From Linepithema humile (lineage: Eukaryota; Arthropoda; Insecta; Hymenoptera; Formicidae), in NCBI RefSeq assembly GCF_040581485.1, contig NC_090128.1, forward strand, positions 16,897,431 to 16,961,430: a stretch of DNA of 64,000 bases. Direction: 5' to 3'. Made by a program: the position numbers and the translations under genes. Below, in pieces: positions 34,632-47,290 of this stretch. A model generated the notes under the pieces. It worked only from the letters and a program-made list of their open reading frames with translations, searched no databases and had not been told where the DNA came from. Position 1 is the first letter of the stretch, and every line of letters begins with the position of its first letter.

Positions 34632-36090
34632 TTGGAGGATGGGAAAATGAATAAAAAGAGCAGTAGTTTAGTAGAATTTATTGAGGAAAATGGATGGAGT
34701 CTCTTTTTAACGAACATAAAGGGAGATGAAGAGAGGGAACACACATTCATAGGCAGAAAGGGGTTTATAGTACTATACTCTGTCCAGCGAAAAAAGGGCC
34801 CGCAATTTGCGCATAGGAGAAGTATAGCGGCCAAAGTGGGGAGAGCATTGGCATTGGCAACGCAGTATTGTATTGCACAAGCAGTTACAGTTCTGTAGAG
34901 TGGAGGGCTTTCTAAGCGTCCCATGAGGGGAGATCTGCGCGAAACGGACGAGTTTTCGTCCTATCCGCGGGTTCTTCTCTTGTTGGACAGAGTATGTTAT
35001 GGGGGATGAAGAGGTGAAGAATAGGATAGAAAGCATGAGGATAAGAGATAATATAGATAATATAGACCATCAGCCTTATTGGAGGTTTGGGTTAAAGGGA
35101 ACGTAGAGAGAAGAAAGGAGGGTAAGAAAGGGAGTGGGAAACTAAAGAAGAGTGTGAAATGAGAAGGGGAATAACGTTTAGGGAGTAGGGAGTAGAGTTT
35201 AATAAAAGAATAGGGAGGATTATACTGGGGGGAAAAGAAGTAAGAGAAGAATAGAAAAGAATGAAAGCGTTGGCGAGAATAGTGAAAGAAGCCTTAAAAG
35301 AGACAGAGAAGGAGGGTGGGGCAGGAAGGAGGAAAGCAGGATGGTGGGATGAGGAGTGTGTGTGGAGAAGAAGAAGGAGGTTAGAAGGGAATTGCGGGAT
35401 TGAAGGCGTGAGAAGGACAATGGGCAGAGAAAAAAGAAGCAGGTATATAAGGAATATAGGCTATAAGGCTATAAGGCTATAAGGAACTGTAAGAAGGAAA
35501 AAAGAGGGAGAAGAATGAGAAATGAGAAAGGCTGGCGGCAAAGGCTAAGAGAGAATATGAAGTGTGGGAAATAGTTAATAAAGAAAGAGGATAAACAAGA
35601 ACAAAAAAATAAAAAAATGGAAGGAAAATTTCATGAGGCTGTTGAAGGGAGTGGAAGATAGGGTAGTTAGGGGTGGAAGGGTAGGAAGATAGGATGAAAA
35701 TACAGAAAAAGAAATTAGTAGAGATGAAATAAAAAAGACAATAAGGGGACTGAAGGATGGGAAGTCAGAAATAGACGGGATTCCGAATAAGTTAGGAGAT
35801 TAAGGAAAAAGTAGAGAAAAAGAAGATTGTACCACATAATCAGATTTAGAATCGGATTTAGAAAAAGCATAGAAACAATGGACAACATTTACGTAATTAA
35901 TTATTTAATTAATAGGCAGCTAGAGAGAAAAGGGGGAAAATTGACAGCCATGTTTATAGATTTAAAAGCTGCGTTTGACTCGGTAGAGAGAAGAGTACTG
36001 ATAAAGGCAATGAGGGAACGGGGAATCAGGGAAGAGTTAATTGGGAGGGTGGGAGAATTGAAAAATTCAATCGCACAAAATGCATCCATG
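34632..36090 (+). pseudogene. Second LINE fragment, endonuclease end and RT start
   Basis: Purine-rich strand with remains of a non-LTR retrotransposon. 34650-34777 encodes the C-terminal endonuclease region (KSSSLVEFIEENGWSLF), interrupted by a MITE. It resumes at 34994 with MGDEEVKNRIESMRI and an NIDHQP string, the SDHxP-type catalytic end of APE-like endonucleases with Ser replaced. 35690-35810 holds RDEIKKTIRGLKDGKSEIDG (RT motif 0/1). 35845-36060 has TMDNIYVINYLINRQLERKG and FIDLKAAFDSVERRVL (RT motif A). About 0.4 kb seems missing between these, and the YADD box is absent. Several stops and frame changes. Clade not assigned; different from the 33.2-33.9-kb fragment. Confidence 0.8.
34778..34993. 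mobile_element. MITE inside the LINE endonuclease
   Basis: Termini CTCTGTCCAGCGAAAAAAGG and the inverse of CTCTGTCCAACAAGAGAAGA, in a TA-rich site. Removing it brings GRKGF on the left into register with MGDEEV on the right in the endonuclease text. 216 bp, non-coding. Confidence 0.75.
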
Positions 36091-36639
36091 GAACAATTTT
36101 TTATGTTATGCCATTACATTTTTTCCTTTACTACTTTTTTTATCTTTAACGGGACAAGTGCTATTATATATAAAGAGTTTAAGACTGAACATTCTAGACC
36201 GCAAATAATATAAGTGATAAATTTAGATGCGTATAAAAATGTTATTTGAGTTCTCAAGTTATGTTAAATAAATTTTTTGCAATGTCTAAAATTGACAATT
36301 TTAAGTTGTTCATGATAAATCGTTCTTGTACTATTTTGAAATAAAAAAGCTTGTACTATTTCGAAATAAAGAAATAAAGAACCAAAAAATTTTAAACATG
36401 AAATATCTATAAAAGTTTTTATAAGAGAATGTTTTTGTTAAGATTATTGAACAAACAAACAGACAGATTTCACGGAAAGGCTTATTAACTTTATTGCACA
36501 AAAGTAAAGAAGAACGAACGTATAATTATTCACGTGTGTAGAGAGCGCTCTTAGTCAATCAACTGACTAGACGAACTAGAACTAAAAACAAGGATAAAGG
36601 AACATAGTAACTTTACAAGTAACTTTACAAGTACGGTAG

Positions 36640-37170
36640 TTGCATCGCAAAACATAATAATTCAACTAAATTTAACTTAAAAATTGCAATCAAAATATGT
36701 CAAGAAAAATTACAATATATACATTTATATACATTTACAATTTTCCAGACATTTGTTTTATAGCTGCAACCTATTCATAATTACATACATAGCACTCTCT
36801 ATGATAGTTCAGTTGACAACTTGCATTTCCAACAGTTTTTATAAAAGTTGTTTTGTTTAACAATCAATTTGTTCTATTTGAAAATTTCTATAATTTTTAA
36901 TTTTCTTGTTATAATTGTATACAGAAAGTACACTGTAAGTAAAAGTAAAAAAAGTTAAAAGTAAGGATAAAGGGGATAAAAATAATCCCATAATTAAATC
37001 CAATAATAAAATTTATTTCAAATTTGCATCGCAAAACATAATAATTCAACTAAATTTAACTTAAAAATTGCAATCAAAATATGTCAAGAAAAATTACAAT
37101 ATATACATTTATATACATTTACAATTTTCCAGACATTTGTTTTATAGCTGCAACCTATTCATAATTACAT
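36640..37170. repeat. 147-bp direct repeat, two copies
   Basis: 36640-36787 and 37024-37170 read the same by eye (starting TTGCATCGCAAAACATAATA, ending CCTATTCATAATTACAT). They are separated by 236 bp of AT-rich sequence. Such identity indicates a recent duplication or an assembly duplication. From 36091 to 37180 there is no recognisable gene other than the tail of the Harbinger relic. Confidence 0.75.
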
Positions 37171-37260
37171 TTTTCTTATTAATGCCTGTATTTTGTCTTC
37201 CTTCATGTAAAATATTTTGTGTAACATTTTCGTGTGAAGATGAAGGAATTGTGACAACAA

Positions 37261-38694
37261 TCATTTCATCTCTTCGTAGTGTGCAAATATTGTGTGAATC
37301 ACGCAACATGATATAATATATTCTGCCATTAAATCTATTCTTGACATGGGTAACCGATCCAATAAACTTCTCATTTGTCTTTTCAGCAAACTAATACATC
37401 TTTCTACAGCTACCCTGGCTGCTGAATGGCGGTAGTTGTAACTTCTTTGCCTCTCAGTTAAATGGCCATTGTCCCGGAAAGAAGTAAGCAAGTGTTGATG
37501 CAGCTCATATGCAGCATCACCCAGAATATGGCTGCTATTTGCAGAAAACTTTTCTGTATCATTTAAGAAATCTGCCACTTCCGACTGCCGAAAAACTTTC
37601 TGGTCATGAACAGAACCAGGATGTCCAGTGTAGCAATGCGTGATTAGAGTCCTGTGATCGCATACCAACTGCAAATAAATGTATGCAAATGTATGATATA
37701 TGCCAACGTTTATAATATTACTTTATTGTGATTCGATATTACATTTACTTACCTGCAATTGAATGGAATGGTATCCTTTGCGGTTTATGTAATCTGCAGG
37801 GTTCTCTTTTGGAGTGTTGATATGAATATGAGTGCCATCAATGGCCCCGATGACTCTTGGAAATTCACTAGCTGTTTCAAAGCCTCGCATGACACTAACA
37901 ACTTGATCACCACTGGGTCATTGAATGAATTGGGTACATCTTGAGAACAGAGCATAGGTGACTCTCCGCACAGCTCTAACAGCTGTAGCTCTCCCAAGCT
38001 CACATTAAACCGATCACAGATTGATCTGTAATAAAACAGAGTTGTATATCAAAGTAGAGCAAACATGAGAATCTTTTTTAATTATAATTTAATTATAATA
38101 TTTAAATTTAATTATAATATTTAAATTAATAAATAATAATATTATTAAGAGAGAGGTCTGAAATAGCACTCACCAGCTGCTCACCTGTATGAATTCATAG
38201 TAGCCATTTTCCATAGCGCTATCATTAATTGTTGATGACAAGGAATAGTAGGGCAGCCTTTCACTTTCCTAAATTTTCACCAATAATTTCGAGAAGGTAT
38301 TCAAATGTTGCCTTTGACATTCTGAAAAGAACGGAAGCATAGGCCAATATAAATTATATTTATTCTGAAGCTGTAAATGCGATCAAAAATAAAATGCATT
38401 CCATTCAGAAACAAGTACAAACCTACTGATATAAAAATTTGGAAAAAATTAAAGTTGTCATGCTCACTTACCTAAAATGACTTTTGAACTCATGATCCAT
38501 AACGGTGGACAACATCGTCGTAGCCTACAATTCGTGGACGAAGTTTACGCTTTCCTCTCTTTCGCATAGCTATTTCCCACTTGCTTTCGGAGCTTGAGGA
38601 ACTTTCTGACTCTTTTCTTCTTCGACGCATCAGCAACATACATAGTAGCTATTTCAGTAATTATGTTTGGTGTTGTCGACACGACACCGGCCAT
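37261..38694 (-). pseudogene. HARBI1-like (PIF/Harbinger) transposase
   Basis: Relic of a DDE nuclease gene on the minus strand. It starts at 38694 (MAGVVSTTPNIITEIATMYV). A Ser-rich basic segment SESKWEIAMRKRGKRKLRPR follows, then MSKATFEYLLEIIGEN near 38310, and KGCPTIPCHQQLMIALWKMA near 38250. The catalytic part has IGAIDGTHIHINTP (first Asp, about 37820), then DYINRKGYHSIQLQ with a GTAAG donor, then VCDHRTLITHCYTGHPGSVHD (second Asp region), and ILGDAAY. It ends HYEEMK with TGA at 37261. There are introns, but also frame changes (for example after KERK and within the SICDRFNVSLG exon) and stops, so it is dead. The upstream terminus is probably the GGGGTGCGTTCCACTTA end at 38812-38828. I found no matching left end. 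Confidence 0.85.
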
Positions 38695-38925
38695 GTTGTT
38701 TCGCCTGTCTCCGTGGTCGTCTAATGCGTTCCATTAAAACTTCGCTCGTGACGTTTGCGAGCTAGTGGAACGCGCAATTTTGCGGTCGTAATCGCGGTCG
38801 TTGCAGGTGTTAAGTGGAACGCACCCCTGAAGTGTTGATATGTTGTAGATTTTGACTGGTTTTCAATGTTAGACTGGCACGTATCGTACTTTTGCACCGA
38901 AGATATTCGAAGCCTTCAGTAGGTA

Positions 38926-39586
38926 CCCACACGTAACAAAAACCTCTAATGGATATCCACTAGATGTTCATCATGGAGATTCGAAACCTCTATTAGATGT
39001 CCATGTAATCTCCTGTAGATGTCTACTAGACATCTACAGTTCCGCATTACATACTTCCATTCGACATCCATTAAATATATTCATAGATATCATATGGAGC
39101 AATCATAGATGTTCCATAGATATTTCATAGAGCTTTGATGGATTGTAGTTTCAATTTGTCATTAATAAAATTATTTGGAAGTAAAGTCACAAATGTGATT
39201 GCGAGATAGTCTTGTTTATGTAGGTGTTAACAAGACTATCTCACAATCACATTTGTGACTTTACTTCCAAATAATTTTATTAATGACAAATTGAAACCAC
39301 AATCTTTCTACTAAACAGATTTGTAACGTTAACACTGAAGATGGCTGAATGATCAGCCGAAACGTTTGACATCGACGATGTCCTAACAATATTCGTTACT
39401 ATGGATACTGATATTTCTATTAAACAGATGTCTAATAGACATCTATGATGGACTTATATCGTCATTTATCATGGAAATAATATGGATTTCTAATAGAAAT
39501 CTATCTAATATCCATCGTAGAGATAGATGTAGTATGGAGTTATGGAGATTATATGGACATCCATTGGATATTATGTTCCGTGTGGG
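38926..39586. mobile_element. Foldback element with hammerhead-like core, copy 1
   Basis: Termini CCACACGTAACAAAA and the inverse of CCACACGGAACATAA. Inside, repeats of the form TCTA[TC]TAGA[CT]ATC surround a palindrome (39145-39303) with ~72-bp arms that include GTCACAAATGTGATTG. The same element recurs at 57042-57977 in inverse orientation. GTA lies beside both ends. Non-coding. Confidence 0.8.
39322..39400 (+). ncRNA. Possible hammerhead ribozyme motif
   Basis: The order CTGAAGA (39335-39341), a 6-bp hairpin GGCTGA-ATGA-TCAGCC, then GAAAC (39359-39363) matches the hammerhead core CUGANGA-stem II-GAAA. A GTC triplet follows at the end of GACATCGACGATGTC. Flanking GTAACG (39322 on) and CGTTAC (39394 on) are complementary and could close the outside. 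Stems I and III directly beside the core pair imperfectly, so self-cleavage is only a possibility. Hammerheads of this layout are known from Penelope-like elements and retrozymes. Confidence 0.35.
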
Positions 39587-40130
39587 TAGGCAACCCGTTA
39601 CTTTGTATTTCTTGCAAGCAAAGTGCATCGGCCATATCTATATACGCCTGCCGTGTACGGGATCGAAAGCCTAATCCTATATCTATCTTTGCTCCACTTC
39701 GGTATCGTTATATTGCTGATTGCTTTATTATTATTTCTACGTTACTTTAGAATTGTCTTTCGATTCTTGCGAAATAACTTATATACGACAGGACTGCGAT
39801 CATGGTCTTTAGGAATGTCCTGTTATGTATGTGATAGAGTGTTTCGTCCAGGTCTGATGTCGCGACTTTATGGTGACGATAATGTTAATAAACAGGAAAT
39901 CGCTTTCACACGCCGTGAAGAAACTGGCAGATCACCAATTGCCATTGAGAACGTTACCAGATTGTGTATGAACTGCAATTGATCAATTAACAATGAAATA
40001 GCTATGATTGAAAATAATCCGTCTTGTTTGCGATTGAATGTTTTGACTCAAACATCCAGTCACACTTGTCTCATTTGTAATAGTCCCGTTAATGTAGAGC
40101 AGTTATCAATCAAATGTCAAGTTAATGTAT

Positions 40131-42286
40131 TGTTACGTCCTGATAGAAGTACAATTTTTTCGTTGGGCTCGGCGATCAACGTAAACGGGCCTGACCGCAC
40201 GAGCCAAGCGGCACGTTTAGAACTTGCAACGGGTCAGCGACTGGAAGAGTCATTTTTAGGGTGCCGTCACATACAGCCCGTAATCCGTAATCCGCACCAA
40301 AAGTCCGCAAAAGTTACTAGGTATTTCGTCCGTAACGTTACGTGTGTTTTTATCTCCTTGTGTCCCATGGAGCCGTAAATACAGTCGTAACGGTAGTACT
40401 ATTTTTTATTTGACAAATTATAATTATTTATTTGTATTTTATTCATAAGAAAACTACGGAATATATTATAATTTTAACAAAAGTTTTAATTAAATCGTCA
40501 AATTTAGTTAAATAAATAAAATTAGAAAAAGCATTATTAGTAATAACTAGTAACTTGTAGTAACTTTTACGAAAATTTCATGGAATTACGGCTCCATGGG
40601 ACACAAGAAGATAAAAACACACGTAACGTTACGGACGAAATACCTAGTAACTTTTGCGGACTTCCGGTGCGGATTACGGATTACGGGCTGTATGTGACGG
40701 CACCCTTACTCCGTCGACAGGTCAACCGCTCGTGGTTCCCTTTTTGGGTTAAGGAATTGAATCCCTTTTACCCGGGACGGAACCTTTGTGCGCAATTTGA
40801 GAGAGAAGATGTAAGGGGGTGACGAACGAGGAGGGTGTGGTTAAATAAAAAAGAACAAAAGTTTAATTTATTAAAGACTTAACATTTTAATTTAATTGAA
40901 TTTTTAATTTGGATACAAAAACTTAACTCTTAATCGCATGTGTTTATAATTTTGTTTGTGTATTTCCTACAATAGTGTGTGTGTGTGTGTGTGAGTGTTT
41001 CATTCTTCCGGAAAGAGGACAGAGGAAATAATAAAATAAAGAAGAATGAACTGACTTACTCGTTGCAGAGTAGTTTCGGAGCGGGTTGAATAGGTTCGGT
41101 GGTTCTGAGCGGGCACCCTGCTGCGGGATGGTGTCGTCAGGGCGATGGACCCTCTACTCGAGATGCACCACTTGGTCGCTACAAAGTATCAACTAATTTT
41201 ACTTTTTTAATTCGCGCCTCCGAACTACTCGAAAAACTGTTTCAAGAAACTGAGCTAAACGGAATAAACTGCGCAAAAACTGCTTGAAGAACTGTGTGTA
41301 ATTGTGTGTGGAGCCACCAGAACACGGATTTTTATACCCTTTTCTTGAAATAGATCCCTTTGGAAAATCTTAGGCTTTTGAGGCGGGGATCGAATAGGAA
41401 TTAGTCTTGCGAGAAGATTTTTAATGTGGGGGAGGATGGCGTCATTTTTAGCTAATAGGATTGGGTTTAGATAATTAGGTTACTTGAAATGGGGTAGGAA
41501 GAAAGGGGCCCTAACGAATAAGGAATAGCGTCGTTTCGGGTCCATATATGATGGGGGTAGGTTTTTGAGGTGGCGTAACCCGGTTGATGTTAATTAGTAT
41601 AGGTGGGGTGCATCTCAGTGTCTTAAGATCTGGGTGGGCGTAGTCTTTAGACCATACGATGGAATGATGGGTGGTCTATAGAGGTGCTTGCCCCGATTCC
41701 CGGCTTTCGGATTGGATGGTTAAGAATCGGTATATAAGTTCGCAAAGCCTTGGGTCACTGATCTAATAAATTTGACAGTTTACGACTGTCGCGTGCCCTT
41801 GGTGTCGCGTGGAGAGTGCGACTAATGCATCTCGGTTTCCCAGACCTACTGAACACGTGCGCCGTATCAGGTATCGCGCCTTCTCGGCATGCGACTGCGG
41901 TCATTGCCCGATCGTTACTCGGTAAAACCCTATCTATTAGCTAGGGTTCCCGTAGGTGGAATTCAAGAATATGACTAGCTGATGCCAGTTTTTCTTTTTA
42001 TCTCTTACTCTAACCGTCTAGAGTCGGTTAAGGACTCCAGCTACCGCAAAGTTTTGACTTTTACGGTTTTTCTGGCAACGATAGGCACGCTGAGCGGCCA
42101 AGGTATTTTGAAATATCCATGCCCCTTGCTATTTTTCTTTGTGAGAAGATTCGAGCTCCTGGTGTTTCATGAGAAAAACAGCTCTGGCGTTATAATATTC
42201 CTTAAGAGTTTTTGTTGGTCCCGCGTTTACTAGGTCTGGTATTTAATGAAAAGAAAAAAATCGTGAAGTTTGATCAGGACGTAACA
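40131..42286. mobile_element. Solo LTR, copy 2, with internal MITE
   Basis: Starts TGTTACGTCCTGATAGA, ends CTGATCAGGACGTAACA, with GTAT duplicated on both sides (40127-40130 and 42287-42290). Same family as 22616-24364. Without its 447-bp MITE it is about 1.7 kb. TG...CA ends and a 4-bp duplication fit a Ty3/gypsy-type LTR. It cuts the transposase pseudogene between CQVNV and FIVSNIY. Confidence 0.88.
40259..40705. mobile_element. TTA-flanked foldback MITE, Harbinger-like
   Basis: TTA at 40256-40258 and 40706-40708. The sister LTR at 22616 has a single TTA there, which proves the insertion. The arms of about 120 bp begin GGGTGCCGTCACATACAGCC and are nearly perfect inverses. A 3-bp TTA duplication fits PIF/Harbinger. 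The HARBI1 relic at 37261-38694 has a different terminus (GGGGTGCG), so it was not necessarily the mobilising source. Confidence 0.88.
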
Positions 42287-44402
42287 GTATTTATAGTTTC
42301 GAATATATATTTCTTGAATAATGTAAGATCATGCAGGCATCACTTGAATGATCAAGGTCTTCTACAGTACTTACTCGGTGGATTACGGTTTGTTAATAGG
42401 CCATATGTGATAAAAAGATTAGAATTACACGCATTTCTACAGGAATTTCGAAACGTTGCAAATAGTCGATGGATTTATGAAGATGAGAACAGTTTCACGG
42501 ATGATGAATTTAAAACAATGTTTCCTTTAAGCAAATCGCAATTTCAAGAGCTCTTTACATTCTATGATCCTGTACTGACAGAAGAAGGTCACAGATACAT
42601 TGCTAAAAGAGATCTGTTAACTTTTTTGTGTAAGTTGCGACAAGGTAGCAGTTATCGGAGCAATAACTTTTTAAAAATTATATTTTAATTTTTGAGTACG
42701 CAAGCAGTAAGTATGGCCATCGCTACCTCTCATAAGCTGGCAGGACCAAATCAGCAGAATCGAATGCGACTTATCGGAAAATTTAGTACTCATTTTGTAC
42801 TATTTTTTATCACAAAAAATAATTTTGTACCCCGTGCCATTTAAGAAAAAATCGTGGCGCTGCCAACTTCATATTAAGCTAGCAAAACCAAAAAAAAGAA
42901 AATATATATATAAATAAAAAACACAACGTATAAGTTAGCGTTGAATTTGTACCACCCAAAAAAAGTCAAAATATTTCCATTAACCTTTTAAAACAACCCT
43001 TATTTCGTTTATCCTAGAAAATAGGACATTTCTCTTCCGATCTTTTAAGAATTTAACTAGCAAAATTGAACTAAATTTATCTTATTATTTACCACTTGTC
43101 ATGTACTATTTTGTACCACCAGAAAGAATTTTGTACCCCGTGTTATTTGAAAAAAATCGTGGTCCTGCCAACATAATGTGGAACTAATTGAATAAAATTT
43201 ATTAAAAAATAATAAATAACGATAGATTCTATTAGTACTAAATACTAAACTAAACTAAACTAAACTAAATTATTATAAATGATATAAATGATATAAATTT
43301 TAATTTTAACAATTATACATATATACTGTATATCAATAAGGCAGGTGTTATTAAAGATTTTTCTTTAAGATTTTTTTCTTTTTTTTTTAGGTCATTATAT
43401 TCGACCCATGTTTGTCCAACTCTTACGATAAGCGCATAGCTGTATAATGTCCGAGTGTTCGTATGCCTCTTGTTAAAATGGGTCTTTTATATGTTACAAT
43501 GCCGAGTAACTTATGTATCATTCCATTCAATGGATTTTTGAATGACTTATTGATGTTGTTCAATTTTATTTGTGAATCAATGTCTGTGGTGGAGAAGATT
43601 TCAAAAACAACAATATCTCCTGGAAAATAAACAATTATTAAATCAAAAGAAAGTAAGTATAGTATACTTCTATAAAAAAAAGTACTAATAGAAGAAAGAT
43701 TATAAGTAATAAAACGCAAAATATGTAACGAAACATAAAATAAAACTTTTTTATTATAAAAAAAAAAACAAAGTTAAAAATAATATTTTGGTTTAATTTC
43801 GAATCCTCCTCAGTTTAGCAATATTACTAGTAGTGTATTTTGTATCTCAACATCCGCGCTTTGATTCTTATAGTCTTTCTTTTAATATTTTTAAAGTTGA
43901 TTAAAATTGATTAATTAAACGAACTTACGTGAAGTTCGATTACAATTATGCTGTCTCGTCCGGATGGATAATCGTAGTAGCGTTCCGCTGCGCTATCCTC
44001 AACAGGTTTTTAACTAAATTTAAAAAAGGCGCCGCTCTGTTACACTCAGGCGCGCCTAACTGCACTCACGAGCCTTCATTAGTTCAAAGCAAACAAATCT
44101 GAAATATATGGTGTGGGTGGGAGGGACTCTCCATCCGGACGAGACAGCATAATTGTAATCGAACTTCACGTAAGTTCGTTTAATTAATCAATTATGCAAT
44201 GTCTCGTCCGGATGGATAATCGTAGATGTTTAAAGCTCAGATTTGTAATGGAGTTAAAAGTAAATAAAGTACAACTTTATTTGCCTTTTAAACTTCTTGT
44301 CTATTTTATTATAAATGAACATATGATCCAACATACATGTGTAAGTCCGAAACACAAACTATATTTTTTTTTTTTTTTTTTTACGAGAACTAGTATCTAG
44401 CC

Positions 44403-45300
44403 TTATGAAATATTCAGGATCTTAGCCTGAAAAGATGAGTCTGTAATTATTGGTCGATTATAAAATCGAGCAAAAACATCCGAGGACCTGCTCCAACCAG
44501 CCGTCCGTCTGATTTCATCTAAGCTAATGCCCCTACTTGCCGCGAGAGATGTTAAAGCATGGCGAGTAGAATGTGCTAAAAAAATACTTATGTCCACTTT
44601 CGCTGCGTCTAGTTCTGTCTTGACTCAACGACCTAGTGTCTGGGAAGAGACTGAATTGTGTGGCACACGAAAAGAGATAAAAAAAGAGTCGCAGCCTCTC
44701 TAACGGAGATTGCAAGTGACTTGAAGATAAAGTTTTATTAAGGAAACAATACAAAGTTCTGGTTTGTCCAGGAAGGGTTTGAATGTGAGTAAAGGCTGAA
44801 CTTTCCCAACGCCGGAAGTTTTAAGCTTAGCCGGGATTTTTATGATTATGGAATCTGATATGATAACATTCGATAATTGAATAGCTGCAAGCGTTTGCAT
44901 TCTTTGAGCCGTTGTGAGAGCAAGGAGTGTTACCAACTTCCTCGATATCTGTTCTAGCGAAAGATCTCCATGTGGATATAAAGTGGCCAAATGATCAATT
45001 ACTGGAGATGGGTCCCAGATGAAATCATAACGAGGGCGTTGTGGTTATAAAGTTGCGACACCCTTGAAAAATCTCTTTATTAAAGGGTGAGACCCTATCT
45101 CTTCCGAAGAAATAAGAGATATGGCTGAACGATATGTATTTAAGGTAGCATAAGAGCCTACCTCCGAAAAGAAAGCGGATAAGAAATCTAGAAAAACGGG
45201 AACCGACGGGGCAAAGCAGCTGATCCCCTTCTGTTTACAGAAAGACCACCATAATCTAAGGGGTTTTGATTATTGCGCTATTGTAGCGTCCGAAACTGAT
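44403..45300 (-). pseudogene. DIRS tyrosine recombinase
   Basis: The enzyme that would insert DIRS cDNA circles. The N-terminal part (about 45270-45070) has WWSFCKQKGISCFAPSVPVF and LNTYRSAIS. The catalytic part (44990-44403) has LTTAQRMQTLAAIQLSNV with the first Arg, then AHSTRHALTSLAASRGISLD (His-x-x-Arg), then RTAGWSRSSDVFARFYNRP with the nucleophilic Tyr. All expected catalytic residues R-H-R-Y can be seen. At least two frame changes (near 45050 and 44700) and a stop break the reading, so it is a pseudogene as it stands. Confidence 0.85.
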
Positions 45301-45313
45301 GCAAGCGTTGCAG

Positions 45314-47290
45314 TCAGTACTGAGAACGGTGTCCCCTTGAGCAAAAAGGCTTGCCGGATAATTTCGCGGCTACCAGGGAAATCCTGTTCCAAGCTGGGTG
45401 AACGTCTCTGAAAGGAGATGATAACATGTTAATGTCCGGTTCAAATTGGATTGGTTGGTTGACTATAAGTTGATTGAATAAAGGAAACCATGGCTGGGCT
45501 GGCCACCAAGGAACAACGACAACTCCTTCAGCCTTATCAGTAATGATCTTCCGTAAGACCTTGAGAATCAAAATGAAAGGGGGGAATGCATAAAAATAAA
45601 ATTTGCTCCAATTTAATGAAAACGCATCAACTGCTTGTGCTAAAGGATCCGGATGCCAAGAGACAAAGCGCTGGCACTTACTGTTAATCGATGTAGCGAA
45701 CAAGTCAATATCGAAACGACCAAAATAACAATAAATAAGAAGTTAATTCTGTCAAAATACTCCTGTCCAAGAGCTCACTCTGTTTCTTCCGACACAACTC
45801 GTGATTCAGCGTCTGCCTCAATATTCTGAGCCGAAGGGATATATGAGGCATATATGAATATATCTCGCTTTGCGCACCAATACCAGATTTTACGGGCAAG
45901 TTCGGATAAAATGGGGAATTTGACCGAACCCATACGATTAATATACGAAAGAGCCGTGGAATTATCTACCCTTAAAAGAATGTTAGATCCTTGTAAGTGG
46001 GAGGCAAAGCATCTCAGTGCGTGAAATGTGGCTAAAAGTTCCAAATAATTAATATGATGTTGTTTGTCCTCTGGTGACCAAAATCTATGAGTCCGAGCTC
46101 CACCAGACGCGGCTCCCCATCCTGTTAAGGAAGCATCAGAGGAAATCTCAATATCGAAACGACCTGATCGAATATAATTGCGTTGTGACTTGTTTTTAAA
46201 AACAGCCTTCCACCATAAAAGATCCTCTCTGAGCGAAGCTGGGAGGGGCATCTGGGCTTCAAAATTATTGTTTGTTGCTTCAAGAGCTAGAAACTTTTTT
46301 CTTTCTAGAATTTTGGTATGCAGCATACCATACTGTACAGCCGGGCAAACAGATATCAGAGAACCAATATAACTTGCCAAAAAACGAATCTTGCAGCTGC
46401 TTTTACCTAACATGGTAAGAGTCATCTGTAGAAGATTATCTCTTTTGTCGGGCGGAATCGAGACCGCAAAATATTGGGTATCAAAAATAAAACCCAAAAA
46501 TCGGCAAGAGTTCGTCGGCGTGAGTACACTCTTACGTCTGTTAATAATAAAGCCTAGAGAGGATAACAGGTTCATCGTTGTAGTGACATTTTTTGCACAT
46601 TGATCATATGTGGGTGCGATGAGAAGAAAGTCGTCCAAGTAAACCACCGAGAAAAAACCCTCTTTCCTAAGGGAATATAAGACTGGTTTTAAGATCTTTG
46701 TGAAGATATACGGGGCTGAAACCAGTCCAAAAGGTAGGGCTTTAAACTGGAAGAGTTGATTCTGGAAACGAAATCGCAGAAATTTTCTATCATCCTGGTG
46801 AATAGATAAAAGAAGGTATGCATCCTCCAAATCAATTGAGGCCAAAAAATCATCTGCGGAGAGGAGGCGAATTACCGTTTTCCAGTCCTCTAGTTTGAAA
46901 TGCGGAGCTAAAATAAATTGATTGAGACGTTTTAAATTGAGAATAAATCTCCAATCTCCCGATGATTTCTTAATAACAAAATATGGAGAAAGAAATTGAT
47001 CCTTGCATTCCGTCACAATCTCGATTGCTCCTCTAACGAGAAGTCGAGAAATTTCCTGGGAGCAAATTTGCTCCTCAAACTTAGATAGGTGGATAGGAGG
47101 ATCATTAACCTGAGAAGGCGGGTGTTGTGTGAACGGTAGTCTATAGCCAGCAATGGTCTGTAGGATTTTCTGGTCTGATGTAATTTCCTTCCACCGGGGA
47201 AGAAAATACGATAACCTGCCGGCAATATTTACCTCCTCCTGGCTTAGTGTTTCCTCGACCTGGAGCGATATGATGACCGGCGATTGTTGT
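45314..47290 (-). pseudogene. DIRS reverse transcriptase-RNase H
   Basis: One long frame covers about 47290-45775. It overlaps the end of gag and contains SYFLPRWKEITSDQKILQTI, then the RT domain (DWRFILNLKRLNQFI, LASIDLEDAYLLLSIHQDD, ALPFGLVSAPYIFTKILKP, VVYLDDFLLIA with the catalytic Asp pair) and the RNase H domain (EISSDASLTGWGAASGG, YLELLATFHALRCF, LLRVDNSTALSYINRMG, QNIEADAESR). The remaining tail, INSKCQRFVSWHPDPLAQAV and WSKFYFYAFPPFIL, is in a second frame (45703-45314). The shift near 45720 disables the native protein, but the RT-RNase H core is unbroken. The frame upstream of 47016 lacks an ATG, which is usual for overlapping DIRS frames. Confidence 0.9.

Noticed and set aside
34565..34924. 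Proline-rich minus-strand frame
   Set aside because: It arises from the poly-G tract and the purine-rich LINE strand, and it crosses a MITE boundary.
39623..39815. Hydrophobic stretch as a membrane-protein N-terminus
   Set aside because: It precedes the zinc-site text of the transposase relic in the same frame, but has no homology I can name and lies right against the foldback element. Too weak to call.
42212..42360. Start of the 158-residue frame at 42212 as a true gene start
   Set aside because: The first 25 residues are LTR sequence; the real coding text begins at the target duplication at 42287.
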